NCBI GenBank assembly: GCA_023228145.1
Contig: JALOBU010000008.1
Span: forward strand, 60,640-124,639
DNA from: Bacteroidales bacterium
GTDB lineage: Bacteria; Bacteroidota; Bacteroidia; Bacteroidales; CAIWKO01
DNA length: 64,000 nucleotides
Reading direction: 5' to 3'
Shown: positions 9,670-18,613 of the stretch, in pieces
Position numbering within the stretch: position 1 is the first letter of the stretch
How the letters are laid out: the number at the start of each line of letters is the position of its first letter
Notes under the pieces: model-generated
Told to the model about the DNA's origin: nothing
Databases searched by the model: none
The model's input: the letters and a program-made list of their open reading frames with translations, nothing else
Translations under genes and position numbers: made by a program

Positions 9670-10092
9670 TTATTTATTTTTTAGAATATCACGAATCTCT
9701 GTGAGCAATGTTTCCTCTTTTGTGGGTGCCGGGGGTGCTGCAGGGGCTTCCTCTTTCTTTCTCTTCATTCTGTTGATGCCCTTAATTATCATAAAAATAG
9801 TAATAGCAATGATAAGAAAATCAATTACTGTCTGAATAAAATTGCCGTAGGCAAACACAGGAGCTCCTGCTTCTTTAGCCTTGGCGAGACTTTCATAGGC
9901 AACACCATCCATAGCATAATACAAGTCGGTAAAATTAACATTACCCAAAAGCTTTCCGAGAGGCGGCATAATGATGTCGTTCACGAGCGAACTGACAATT
10001 TTTCCAAAAGCAGCACCGATGATAATTCCAACGGCCATGTCAATCATATTGCCTTTTACGGCAAATTCTTTGAATTCTTTTACAATGCTCAT
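9670..10092 (-). CDS. mscL: Large-conductance mechanosensitive channel MscL
   Basis: A 140-residue membrane channel that opens under membrane tension to release solutes during osmotic downshock. It has the amphipathic N-terminus (VKEFKEFAVKGNMIDMAVG), TM1 with IIIGAAFGKIVSSLVNDI, the periplasmic loop, TM2 (TVIDFLIIAITIFMIIKGI) and a charged cytoplasmic helix with an Ala/Pro linker. Length is normal. A CAAAATTA (minus TAATTTTG, 10119-10126) just upstream may be its -7 box. Confidence 0.95.
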   Translation of the reverse strand: MSIVKEFKEFAVKGNMIDMAVGIIIGAAFGKIVSSLVNDIIMPPLGKLLGNVNFTDLYYAMDGVAYESLAKAKEAGAPVFAYGNFIQTVIDFLIIAITIFMIIKGINRMKRKKEEAPAAPPAPTKEETLLTEIRDILKNK

Positions 10093-10224
10093 AATTTTAA
10101 GGTTTTAAATTAGGTTTGCAAAATTAAAAAAATGTAAAATGAATTATTATATAAATTTATGTCAACATACTTTTTAACGATTTCTTTTTAAAAAGGTTTC
10201 TCTGATTATAAGGTATTTAAAACA

Positions 10225-10255
10225 AAAAGCCCCACCAAAAATTGGCAGGGCTTTT
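10225..10255 (-). terminator. Intrinsic terminator after ssb
   Basis: AAAAGCCC and GGGCTTTT form an 8-bp stem with an inner CCA/TGG pair. On the minus strand it is followed by a T-rich stretch (TTTTTGTTTT). It lies 15 bases past the ssb stop, upstream of mscL. Confidence 0.75.
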
Positions 10256-10269
10256 ACAAAATATATCGT

Positions 10270-10620
10270 TTATGCGGCTTTTTCTGTAGCTTCTTTTTTG
10301 GCTATTTCTACAATCTCAAAAGATGTGGTGCGTATTTCCACAGTATTGTGTTTGGTGTCGTTTTTATCGGTGTATTGACGGGTTACAATTTTTCCGGTAA
10401 CTTTAACAAAAGTGCCTTTTTTAATTTTGTCCAGCGCCAGTTCGGCAACCTTGTCCCACATCACAATATTATGCCATGTGGTTTCGCACACCCATTCTTC
10501 TTTGCTGTTTTTGTAATTGGAGCTTGTTGCCAATGAAAAACGCAGCATCTGCGCACCGTTTGTCAGAGTTTCTACTTCGGGATTCATGCCTGCAAATCCG
10601 CTTAATTCTACTTTGTTAAT
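10270..10620 (-). CDS. ssb: Single-stranded DNA-binding protein, non-ATG start
   Basis: An OB-fold protein that coats single-stranded DNA. MLRFSLATSSNYKNSKEEWV and TTWHNIVMWDKVAELA match the SSB core, with a charged tail instead of a classical acidic DDDIPF tip. The only in-frame ATG (10587) would lose strand beta-1. The conserved residues INKVELSGFAG, equivalent to VNKVILVGNLG of E. coli SSB, are encoded upstream, back to an ATT codon at 10620-10618 that directly follows a TAA. I therefore take ATT as the likely start (116 residues). The alternative is a nonsense change or sequencing error in an ATG-GAA-AGA-TAA leader beginning at 10632. Confidence 0.75.
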   Translation of the reverse strand: MNKVELSGFAGMNPEVETLTNGAQMLRFSLATSSNYKNSKEEWVCETTWHNIVMWDKVAELALDKIKKGTFVKVTGKIVTRQYTDKNDTKHNTVEIRTTSFEIVEIAKKEATEKAA

Positions 10621-10632
10621 TTATCTTTCCAT

Positions 10633-11027
10633 AATAATTAGTATTTAAGGTTAAACATGTTTCGTTACAATGAACGATTGATGATGCAAAGTAATATCTG
10701 CCCGAAATACTTATTCGGTTATTAAATATTTGTATTCGGATACAGTCGTTTGTAAACGGATAATTCATTATAAATAAATAGAAATTGTGGAAGCAGAGAC
10801 TAAGAAGAACTATTTTTTTGTTCTTACTTGATTAATTGGTTTGAATCTTTTTTGTGCAACATCTGCACATTGACTTTGTTTATATAACCAGACGATTTTT
10901 GGTTTATTTATAATTACGTTAAAACCTCGCAATAAACTTTTATTGTAATAATTTTCATGCTCACAAGCATATTGCCTTGCCGAATTTTTGCTACTTTTGC
11001 ACGTTTCTTACTACAAGCAATACTGTT
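10633..11027. other. Intergenic region between divergent ssb and ileS
   Basis: About 400 bases without a supported gene. It holds the ileS promoter at its right end (10972-10999), short imperfect hairpins (AAGAAC/GTTCTT near 10806-10830; GTGCA/TGCAC near 10855-10869) and two TATTCGG copies near 10712 and 10735. I see no riboswitch or T-box pattern. The ssb promoter must also lie here, but I could not place it. Confidence 0.5.
10972..10999 (+). promoter_or_regulatory. Bacteroidota-type promoter of ileS
   Basis: TTG (10972-10974), a 17-base spacer, then TACTTTTG (10992-10999). This fits the TTTG / TAnnTTTG promoter form known for the Bacteroidota primary sigma factor. Transcription would begin a few bases later, about 25 bases before the ATG at 11028, which rules out the longer reading frame that begins at 10977. 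Confidence 0.75.
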
Positions 11028-14000
11028 ATGCAAAACAAATACAAAGAATACAAACAGCTAAGTCTGACACAAATTGCTTCCGACATAGACCTGTACTGGG
11101 AAAAAAATGATATTTTTCATAAGAGCGTGGAAAACCGCAGAGGAAAAACTCCTTTTGTGTTTTATGAAGGGCCACCTTCTGCCAACGGGCAGCCGGGTAT
11201 TCATCACGTGATGGCACGGACTATAAAAGATATTTTCTGCCGGTATAAAACCTTAAAGGGCTATTTGGTTGAACGTAAGGCGGGGTGGGATACTCACGGC
11301 CTGCCCATTGAAATTGCCGTTGAAAAAACGCTGGGAATCACTAAAGAAGATATTGGAAAGTCAATCACTGTTGAGGAATATAACAACCAATGCCGCAAAG
11401 AGGTAATGAAATACAAAGACCAGTGGGATGAACTAACAATAAAAATGGGCTATTGGGTTGATTTGGAAAATCCTTACATTACGTTTGATAACAAATATAT
11501 CGAATCTGTCTGGTTTTTACTGAGTAAGCTTTACGAAAAAGGATTTTTATATAAAGGGTACGCCATACAGCCGTATTCACCAGCAGCCGGAACCGGATTA
11601 AGTTCACATGAATTAAACCTCCCGGGATGCTATAAAGACGTAAAAGACAATACGGTGGTAGCACAGTTTAAAGTCGTTGCAAACGAACATCCCGTGGTTG
11701 CTGTTTTGCAAAAAAACCTTCACGGAGAACTTTTTATTCTTGCCTGGACCACAACTCCGTGGACACTTCCTTCAAATACAGCGTTAGCTGTTGGCACTGA
11801 TATTGAATACAATGTTGTTGAAAGTTACAATCAGTACACACACCTGCCCATTACCGTTATTCTGGCAAAAGAGCTGAAAGAGAAATATTTCCCGGAAAAA
11901 AATGCTGAATTGGTTATTGAAGATTACAAAGAAGGAGATAAAAATATTCCTTATAAAATTCGGGCAAGCTTTAAAGGTAAAGAACTTTCGGGTATACGCT
12001 ATGAGCAACTCCTCCCCTACGCCCAGCCCAACGATGGCGATGCTTTTAAGGTGGTGGTCGGCGATTTTGTAACAACCGAAGACGGCACCGGAATTGTTCA
12101 CATTGCCCCCAGCTTTGGCGCCGATGACTTTCGGACTGCAAAACAATACGGACTCGGTTCGCTGACCTTGGTTGACAAGCAGGGAAAATTTACAGAAGAA
12201 ATGGGCGAATTTGCCGGAAGGTACGTTAAGCCGGAATATGACACTAACCCGGTAAACAAGGAAGAAAATAATGTTGATATTGACATCATAATCAAACTGA
12301 AAAAAGAAAACAGAGCGTTTAAATCGGAAAAATACGAACACTCCTATCCTCATTGCTGGAGAACCGATAAGCCCATATTATACTATCCTCTCGACTCTTG
12401 GTTTATCAAAACCACTGCTTGCAAAGACCGCATGATTGAACTGAACAAAACCATCAACTGGAAACCCGAAAGCACCGGCAGCGGTAGGTTTGGCAACTGG
12501 CTCGAAAATCTGGTGGACTGGAACCTTTCCCGCTCACGTTACTGGGGCGTCCCCTTGCCTATCTGGACCAGCGAAGACCGTAGCGAACAATTATGCATCG
12601 GTTCTGCAGAACAACTGAAAAAGGAAATTGAAAAATCGGTGACAGCAGGGTTTATGAAGGATTGCAATTATGATAAGTTTGTTCCGGGAGATTTTTCTAC
12701 TGAAAACTACAACACCATTGACCTGCATCGCCCTTATGTTGATGAAATAATTCTTGTTTCTACCTCAGGTAAAAAAATGTTCCGCGAACCCGACCTGATT
12801 GATGTATGGTTTGATTCGGGCTCTATGCCTTATGCACAATGCCATTATCCATTTGAAAATCAGGAGTTTTTTAAAAACAATTATCCAGCTGATTTTATAG
12901 CCGAGGGAGTTGACCAGACACGTGGCTGGTTTTTTACCTTGCATGCTATTGCTACCACGCTTTTTGATTCGGTAGCTTATAAAAATGTGGTTTCCAACGG
13001 ATTGGTGCTTGACAAAAACGGCAATAAAATGTCGAAACGCTTAGGTAATGCCGTTGACCCTTTTGAGGCCATCCATAAATACGGCCCTGATGCAACTCGC
13101 TGGTATATGATTACCAACTCGCAACCATGGGACAACCTGAAATTTGACTGGACGATAAAAAAAGATGCCTGTGGCGAAATAACTGAACAATATTCCGACA
13201 GCATTATAGAAGTGCAGCGGAAGTTTTTCAGCACACTTTATAACACCTATGCTTTTTTCGCTTTGTATGCAAATATTGATGGTTTCAAATATGCAGAAGA
13301 CGAAATAGCGCTGGAAAAACGTCCCGAAATTGACTGGTGGATATTGTCAGAGTTGAACACATTGATTCTTAATGTTGACGAATGTTATAACGATTATGAA
13401 CCCACGCGTGCTGGCCGGCTGATTCAGGAGTTTACTGAGGAATATCTGAGCAATTGGTATGTACGCCTTTGCCGCCGCCGTTTTTGGAAAGGCGAATACA
13501 CCGAAGATAAAATAGCGGCATATCAAACATTATATACCTGTCTTGAAACTATTGCACAACTGGCCTCCCCTATTGCGCCGTTTTTTATGGAGCGTCTGTT
13601 TATTGATCTAAACAGCGTTACACAACGCAAATCTACAATTTCAGTTCATCTGGCCGATTTCCCCGAAGCAAACAAGGCCTTTATTGATAAAGCGCTGGAG
13701 GAAAGAATGCAACTGGCTCAAAAGGTGTCATCCATGGTGTTGTCGCTGCGCAAAAAGCATAACATCCGTGTTCGCCAGCCCCTGGGCAGGATAATGATTC
13801 CCGTGCCGGATAAAAACTTTGAAAAACAACTGCATTTGGTGCAGAACCTGATATTGTCAGAAGTCAACGTCAAAGAAATTGAATATCTTGACCCCACAGT
13901 AGGCAAGCTTGTTAAGAAGATTAAACCCGATTATAAGGCATGCGGGCCTAAGTTTGGCAAATTTATGAAGCAGATTGCCACCGCACTGGCTGGATTTACA

Positions 14001-14438
14001 CAGGAACAGATAAATGAATTTGAAAATGCCAAAACCTATTCGCTGCAATTTGAGAACGAAACTGTTACTCTTGAAATCAGCGATGTGGAAATTATCACAG
14101 AAGATATTCCCGGCTGGGCAGTTGCTACCTACGACAACTTAACTGTGGCTCTTGATATCAGCATCAGCGAAACTTTAAAAGAAGAGGGTCTTGCCAGAGA
14201 ACTGGTTAACCGGATTCAGAACCTGAGAAAAGACCTGAAGTTTGAGGTTACTGACAAAATCAGGGTTGAAATTGAAAGGCGCAATGGTTTGTTGTCCGCC
14301 GTAAAAAATAATTTTTCATATATTTGCAACGAAATTCTGGCCGTTTCTATAGATTTGAAAGACAATGTTTCAGAAAAGAAACAACTTGTGGAACTTACAG
14401 ATGAAATCAGTACTTTTGTTGCTATAGAAAAGGCTTAA
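11028..14438 (+). CDS. ileS: Isoleucyl-tRNA synthetase
   Basis: An 1136-residue class I aminoacyl-tRNA synthetase charging tRNA-Ile. PPSANGQPGIHHVMART is the HIGH-type ATP site (here GIHH), KNGNKMSKRLGNAVDP carries KMSKR, and a long editing (CP1) insertion starts around residue 180 with AWTTTPWTLPSN. WFDSGSMPYAQCHYP and GVDQTRGWFFTLHAI are typical IleRS core segments. The C-terminal ~250 residues form the anticodon-binding and extra domains of the long, eukaryote-like IleRS type. The start at 11028 is supported by the promoter immediately upstream. The next gene begins 26 bases after the stop. Confidence 0.96.
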   Translation: MQNKYKEYKQLSLTQIASDIDLYWEKNDIFHKSVENRRGKTPFVFYEGPPSANGQPGIHHVMARTIKDIFCRYKTLKGYLVERKAGWDTHGLPIEIAVEKTLGITKEDIGKSITVEEYNNQCRKEVMKYKDQWDELTIKMGYWVDLENPYITFDNKYIESVWFLLSKLYEKGFLYKGYAIQPYSPAAGTGLSSHELNLPGCYKDVKDNTVVAQFKVVANEHPVVAVLQKNLHGELFILAWTTTPWTLPSNTALAVGTDIEYNVVESYNQYTHLPITVILAKELKEKYFPEKNAELVIEDYKEGDKNIPYKIRASFKGKELSGIRYEQLLPYAQPNDGDAFKVVVGDFVTTEDGTGIVHIAPSFGADDFRTAKQYGLGSLTLVDKQGKFTEEMGEFAGRYVKPEYDTNPVNKEENNVDIDIIIKLKKENRAFKSEKYEHSYPHCWRTDKPILYYPLDSWFIKTTACKDRMIELNKTINWKPESTGSGRFGNWLENLVDWNLSRSRYWGVPLPIWTSEDRSEQLCIGSAEQLKKEIEKSVTAGFMKDCNYDKFVPGDFSTENYNTIDLHRPYVDEIILVSTSGKKMFREPDLIDVWFDSGSMPYAQCHYPFENQEFFKNNYPADFIAEGVDQTRGWFFTLHAIATTLFDSVAYKNVVSNGLVLDKNGNKMSKRLGNAVDPFEAIHKYGPDATRWYMITNSQPWDNLKFDWTIKKDACGEITEQYSDSIIEVQRKFFSTLYNTYAFFALYANIDGFKYAEDEIALEKRPEIDWWILSELNTLILNVDECYNDYEPTRAGRLIQEFTEEYLSNWYVRLCRRRFWKGEYTEDKIAAYQTLYTCLETIAQLASPIAPFFMERLFIDLNSVTQRKSTISVHLADFPEANKAFIDKALEERMQLAQKVSSMVLSLRKKHNIRVRQPLGRIMIPVPDKNFEKQLHLVQNLILSEVNVKEIEYLDPTVGKLVKKIKPDYKACGPKFGKFMKQIATALAGFTQEQINEFENAKTYSLQFENETVTLEISDVEIITEDIPGWAVATYDNLTVALDISISETLKEEGLARELVNRIQNLRKDLKFEVTDKIRVEIERRNGLLSAVKNNFSYICNEILAVSIDLKDNVSEKKQLVELTDEISTFVAIEKA

Positions 14439-14464
14439 TTTTTAACCACATTAAAAACACACCT

Positions 14465-15598
14465 ATGAAAACAAAAGCGAAAGCGGTAGTTGCTAAAAAA
14501 AAGGTTGTTAAAAAAACTGTTGCTAAGAAAGCTGTAAAAAAAGCAGCACCTAAAGCAACAGAAAAAAAAGCAGAAAAAAAACCGCTTGCTAAGGCGGGAA
14601 ATAAAAAAACCACTGTAAAAAAGGCCGTCACCAAAAAGCCGGTAATAAAAAAACCTGTGACAAAGAAAAAATTAATAGTTAAAAAAACTAACCCGGTCAA
14701 AAAAGCGGTCCCTGTTAAGAAGACAGTGAAAAAAATTGTGGTAAAAAAGGCCGTTGCTAAAAAACCTGTTATTAAAGTAGTTAGTGCTAAAAAAGCCTCT
14801 GTAAAAAAACCAACAGTTAAAAAAGTAGTTGTAAAAAAATTAAAACCAAAAGTTGCAACAATAAAAAAGGAAATTAAAAAAACCTTAATCACCAAGAAAA
14901 ACAAAATTCAAAACAAAAAATTGGGGGGCAAAAAACCCGCTTTAAAAAAAGAAGTTGTTAAAAAAACAACTTTGATTAAGAAAACTTCGGATAAAAAAGT
15001 TGTTGTTAAAAAAGCGGCTCCCAAAAAGCCTGTAAGTTCAAAAAAAACAACAGGCAAAAAAGAAAAAACTGTTGCAAGGCCTGTAATCGGTAAAAAGATT
15101 AAGAAAGAAGTTCCCATAATTAAGACAAAAAAACCAGCCGCTTCAGTAAAAAACAAAAAAGAGGCAGACGCACCCAAAAAAGAAGTTAAATTGTCTGTTA
15201 AACATGAAGATACGCCACAAAAAACAAGATATTCTGATGCAGAGCTTCAAGAATTTAAAGAAATCATTCTAAAAAAACTTGAGGAAGCGAGACGTGATTA
15301 TGAGATACTTTCTGAAGCGTTTTCTAATAATTCCGGCCAAGACATCAATGACACATCCCCAACATTCAAAATACTGGAGGAAGGCTCACAAGTACTTTCA
15401 AAAGAAGAAAACAGTCAGCTAGCCATGCGTCAGGCAAAATTTATTAAAAATCTTGAAAATGCTTTGGTGCGTATTGAAAATAAAACTTATGGAATTTGCA
15501 GAGTTACCGGCAAGCTTATTTCAAAGGAACGACTTAGAATCGTACCCCATGCTACTCTTAGTATGGAAGCAAAACTCCAACAGGGCAAACTAAGGTGA
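14465..15598 (+). CDS. Lys/Ala-rich histone H1-like tail fused to DksA/TraR-type domain
   Basis: A 377-residue protein in two parts. Residues 1-250 are almost entirely Lys, Ala, Val and Thr in VKK/AKK/PVKK-like units, resembling bacterial histone H1-like tails that bind DNA. Residues ~255-377 are a DksA/TraR-type module: a coiled coil (FKEIILKKLEEARRDYEIL) and GICRVTGKLISKERLRIVP. The zinc-finger cysteines of classical DksA are mostly replaced, as in the Bacteroidota form. DksA-like proteins act on RNA polymerase. The gene follows ileS by 26 bases and overlaps lspA (GTGA), so all three are probably one operon. The tail's A-rich codons give strong strand asymmetry. Confidence 0.75.
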   Translation: MKTKAKAVVAKKKVVKKTVAKKAVKKAAPKATEKKAEKKPLAKAGNKKTTVKKAVTKKPVIKKPVTKKKLIVKKTNPVKKAVPVKKTVKKIVVKKAVAKKPVIKVVSAKKASVKKPTVKKVVVKKLKPKVATIKKEIKKTLITKKNKIQNKKLGGKKPALKKEVVKKTTLIKKTSDKKVVVKKAAPKKPVSSKKTTGKKEKTVARPVIGKKIKKEVPIIKTKKPAASVKNKKEADAPKKEVKLSVKHEDTPQKTRYSDAELQEFKEIILKKLEEARRDYEILSEAFSNNSGQDINDTSPTFKILEEGSQVLSKEENSQLAMRQAKFIKNLENALVRIENKTYGICRVTGKLISKERLRIVPHATLSMEAKLQQGKLR

Positions 15599-16266
15599 AA
15601 ATCGGTAATTTTCAAAAAAAACTACTATTATCGTTATCTGTAGTTTTTGTTTTACTATTTATTGACCAGTTTCTAAAAATTTGGATTAAAACACATTTTT
15701 TTCTCGGAGAAACAATTTATGTTTTTGGGCTCAACTGGTTTCAAATTCATTTTGTTGAAAATTATGGCATGGCTTTCGGTATGGAGTTTGCCGGCAATTA
15801 TGGTAAAATTTTTCTTAGCATATTCCGCCTCATTGCCATAGGTGGTATTTGTTGGTATCTCTATACTCTTATTAAAAAAAATGCAAGCATATTTTTTATT
15901 GTCACAATATCGTTAATACTTGCAGGTGCTGCAGGCAACTTATTCGATAGCGCCTTTTATGGCTTAATATTTAGCGAAAGTACTCCCTTTGATAAAGCAG
16001 TTATGTTTTCTCAAAATGGTGGATATGCTGATTTTCTATATGGAAGAGTCGTTGATATGTTTTATTTCCCTTTATTCACTATTAAGCTCCCAAACTGGTT
16101 TCCATTTTGGGGCGGACAGCCTTTTACTTTTTTTGAACCGGTTTGGAATATTGCCGACGGGGCTATTACTGTTGGGGTTTTTATCCTTATTATTTTTCAA
16201 AAACGACTTTTTAAGTCAATTCCGCAAAATAGAAAAGAAAAAAACACAACAGAACCTGCGAAATGA
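15595..16266 (+). CDS. lspA: Lipoprotein signal peptidase (signal peptidase II)
   Basis: A 223-residue membrane aspartic protease that removes signal peptides from prolipoproteins. FIDQFLKIWIK in the first helix, VENYGMAFGM, GAAGNLFDS, GRVVDMFYFP and FEPVWNIADGAITVG contain the conserved Asn and the two catalytic Asp residues (VVD and IAD). It is longer than the E. coli enzyme because of insertions around the third and fourth helices, usual in Bacteroidota. The start is a GTG that overlaps the upstream TGA stop (GTGA). Many lipoproteins in this window are candidate substrates. Confidence 0.93.
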   Translation: MKIGNFQKKLLLSLSVVFVLLFIDQFLKIWIKTHFFLGETIYVFGLNWFQIHFVENYGMAFGMEFAGNYGKIFLSIFRLIAIGGICWYLYTLIKKNASIFFIVTISLILAGAAGNLFDSAFYGLIFSESTPFDKAVMFSQNGGYADFLYGRVVDMFYFPLFTIKLPNWFPFWGGQPFTFFEPVWNIADGAITVGVFILIIFQKRLFKSIPQNRKEKNTTEPAK

Positions 16267-16284
16267 TTTTATAGAAATCAATTT

Positions 16285-17154
16285 TTAGCAACCACAGGGA
16301 AGATACAAGTCGTCCCGGGGATTGATTAGCATTACGGGAAGCTTATACTTATTGTTAATTATTTTCTTCTCTTTAAGGCCAAATAATAAATCGTCAATTG
16401 CAATTTCTTTAGTTGCCATAACAACCAACATTTCGCCTTTATTATAAAAAGCATAATCTACGGCATATTTATCAATATCACATTTAATATCCGGTTCGTT
16501 TTTTATTTCATATACAACACCAAGGTTGTCATAAAGTTTTTTTACCAAAGCCATATTGCTTCTAAGTGCTGCGGCAAAATATGAGTCATTATAATGTCGG
16601 GTTAGTATGGTAATCTTTGTGTTGTTTAATGTGCTGATATGTCCAGCCCAGGCAGATTTTTCTTTGGATTCTCGATTAAAATCAAGAGTTAAAATGATAT
16701 TGTTAAAAAAACTTTTATTGTTAAGCTCATCATGGACTGTTATTATGGGAATGCGTAAATTGCGATAATCTGTTGAAATGTCTCCCGGTGTAAAATAATG
16801 ATAGGGCTTTTTTTTCGCATTTATGCCGAATACAACAGCAATTGCGTTGATTTGCTCATAAATTTTATTAATAACTTTATCTACTTCCTCTTTAAAAAAA
16901 TAAACATTTGTTTGAATATTATGGGTTTCAATAATATTCATTGCAATAATTGTAAGTTTTTTTCTTACAACCTCTTCGGATAGTTTTTCTCCGGAATAAA
17001 ACTTTGAAATTTTTTTATTTATGGTATGAAACAGGCATATCTCGCACTTAAACAGGCCGGCAAGCTCCGTGGCACACAATAAGGCGTTATCTGTTGCTTT
17101 CGAAAAATCATAAGGGACCAATATTTGTTGTTTCTGCTTGTTTTCTTCCGTCAT
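16285..17154 (-). CDS. Universal stress protein (UspA family)
   Basis: A 289-residue cytoplasmic protein. The N-terminal half has the Usp start QILVPYDFSKATDNALLCA and an alpha/beta pattern ending in AVVFGINAKKK. The C-terminal half repeats the fold more loosely (NIILTLDFNRESKEKSA, MLVVMATKEIAIDD), so this is a tandem Usp. The family senses stress and often binds ATP. The G-2x-G-9x-G(S/T) ATP motif is not clear here. An open frame continues to 17289, but I chose ATG at 17154 because the Usp domain begins there and the upstream part contains a large palindrome. Confidence 0.75.
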   Translation of the reverse strand: MTEENKQKQQILVPYDFSKATDNALLCATELAGLFKCEICLFHTINKKISKFYSGEKLSEEVVRKKLTIIAMNIIETHNIQTNVYFFKEEVDKVINKIYEQINAIAVVFGINAKKKPYHYFTPGDISTDYRNLRIPIITVHDELNNKSFFNNIILTLDFNRESKEKSAWAGHISTLNNTKITILTRHYNDSYFAAALRSNMALVKKLYDNLGVVYEIKNEPDIKCDIDKYAVDYAFYNKGEMLVVMATKEIAIDDLLFGLKEKKIINNKYKLPVMLINPRDDLYLPCGC

Positions 17155-17210
17155 AATGAGACAAAAATAAGAAAATGATTTTTCTTTGTACAAAAAGAAT
17201 TCATTATAAA

Positions 17211-17240
17211 ATGAAACAGCCCCTTGCGGGGCTATTTCAT
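17211..17240 (-). terminator. Strong 13-bp hairpin, probable terminator of the M28 peptidase gene
   Basis: ATGAAACAGCCCC pairs with GGGGCTATTTCAT around a TTGC loop; the single C-A mismatch becomes G-U on the minus strand. A TTTTAT stretch follows on the minus strand. It lies between the M28 gene stop (17356) and the Usp start (17154), both minus strand. Confidence 0.6.
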
Positions 17241-17355
17241 GAATTACGGGACTTTGAGGTTTTGTAAAGGGTTGGTACAAAGACCTCAAATAATTTAGGG
17301 TTTAACAATATAATGACGTATGAACTTAACAAAGGGTTGCCTTATATTATTTTTT

Positions 17356-18612
17356 TTAAAAAGATTTAATAAAATCCACTATTAATTTAAATAATTCGTT
17401 ATATTTTGTCAGCGGCAGCCCTTCCGCTTTATCTGTCGGAGTATGGTATTCTTTATATTCATTGCCAAGGGTGTAAATAAAAAAGCTTTTTACACCTTTT
17501 TTGTAAAAAAAATAATGGTCGCTATTGGCGGCTTCCCCTCTTTCACTTACGGTTTTCAGATATCCGTGCTGTTCGTTGATTGATTTCAGTCGTTCAAATT
17601 CTTTTTTTATAACGCTGCCATTCACAACCTTAATGCCATTGCTACCAGTACCAATCATGTCAAGATTTAACATAAACTTTATATTTGATAATGGAAATAA
17701 TGGATTTTTTGTATAATACTCCGAACCTAGTAATCCGGCCTCTTCTCCGGTAAAAAACATAAAAGCAATAGAGTATTTTCCTATATGAGCTGTATCTGCA
17801 AAAAACCTGGCAAGGTCGAGCACCATAGCTGTACCGCTGGCATTATCGTTCGCCCCGGGGAAATATGTTTTGTTTCCCATCATTCCCAAATGGTCAAAAT
17901 GTGCCCCAACAATAATAAATGTGTCCGGATAAACTTTTCCGGGAAAATAACCCACCACATTTTGAATAGAGTAAGTTTCCTCAAACTTAGCATGAACCTT
18001 AATCTCTGCTTTTTTTATTTTTTTAGGCAGCGCTTTGTTACTGATGTTTATTATGGCCTGATGGTTTTGTTTTTGTGCCCTCGAAACACGCCAAATATTT
18101 TTATTATAATTTATTCTCATAACTACTTCGGCCTCAAGAAGTTTTTCGCTGTCATTTTTTTCAAACCCGGTATCAATAATTATTAATTTTTCCTTAAACT
18201 CTTTATTGTAAAAATTCTGAACGGTTCTTTGAGAACATAAGGTTTTGTTATTAAGAAAAGAATAAGCAACATAAGATGTGTCAACATTTGGAGCGTCTGG
18301 ATCAACAGTATAATCCACACCAGGCATTAAAAGCTTGTCGTTGATCTTTAATTCTAAATCTCCGGGCAGTGTATTTATTGAAATCGTAAAAGGTTGAAAA
18401 TAATCATCCCCAAAATGTTGGGTATTTAATTTTTTTAATTGTCTGGCAATGTAGTCGGCGGCTTTTTTTTCCCCATCATTAACATAACCCCTGCCATACA
18501 TATCCTGCATGCATAGTGTGTCAATTATGCTTCTTACATAAATTATATCCTGTGAATAAACACTTCGAAATGAAAAAATAAAAACACAGAAAATTAAAAA
18601 AAAATTTTTCAT
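17356..18612 (-). CDS. Exported M28-family zinc aminopeptidase
   Basis: A 418-residue secreted metallopeptidase. The signal peptide covers about residues 1-20 (SVYSQ). A PA-like insert precedes the catalytic domain, where all five zinc ligands of family M28 are visible in order: His in VGAHFDHLG, Asp in GANDNASGT, Glu in FTGEEAGLLGS, Asp in LNLDMIG and His in EYHTPTDK. The family removes N-terminal residues from peptides, here in the periplasm or outside. The start lies one base after the stop of the preceding hypothetical gene, so the two probably form an operon. A hairpin follows at 17211-17240. Confidence 0.9.
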   Translation of the reverse strand: MKNFFLIFCVFIFSFRSVYSQDIIYVRSIIDTLCMQDMYGRGYVNDGEKKAADYIARQLKKLNTQHFGDDYFQPFTISINTLPGDLELKINDKLLMPGVDYTVDPDAPNVDTSYVAYSFLNNKTLCSQRTVQNFYNKEFKEKLIIIDTGFEKNDSEKLLEAEVVMRINYNKNIWRVSRAQKQNHQAIINISNKALPKKIKKAEIKVHAKFEETYSIQNVVGYFPGKVYPDTFIIVGAHFDHLGMMGNKTYFPGANDNASGTAMVLDLARFFADTAHIGKYSIAFMFFTGEEAGLLGSEYYTKNPLFPLSNIKFMLNLDMIGTGSNGIKVVNGSVIKKEFERLKSINEQHGYLKTVSERGEAANSDHYFFYKKGVKSFFIYTLGNEYKEYHTPTDKAEGLPLTKYNELFKLIVDFIKSF

Positions 18613-18613
18613 C

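Noticed and set aside
11205..11210. CACGTG core in ileS as a third parS site
   Set aside because: The flanks (CATCACGTGATG) do not match the TGTTTCACGTGAAACA consensus and it is inside codons for the HIGH-type region.
12919..12924. CACGTG in ileS as a parS site
   Set aside because: The flanks match the consensus at few positions and the sequence encodes the conserved TRGW segment.
14422..14904. Minus-strand Phe/Thr-rich frame of 160 codons
   Set aside because: It is the antisense of the Lys-rich tail; its composition follows from A-rich codons on the plus strand.
14465..15598. DksA-like domain as a pseudogene because zinc cysteines are missing
   Set aside because: Cysteine-free forms are usual in this phylum and the frame is intact and within an operon.
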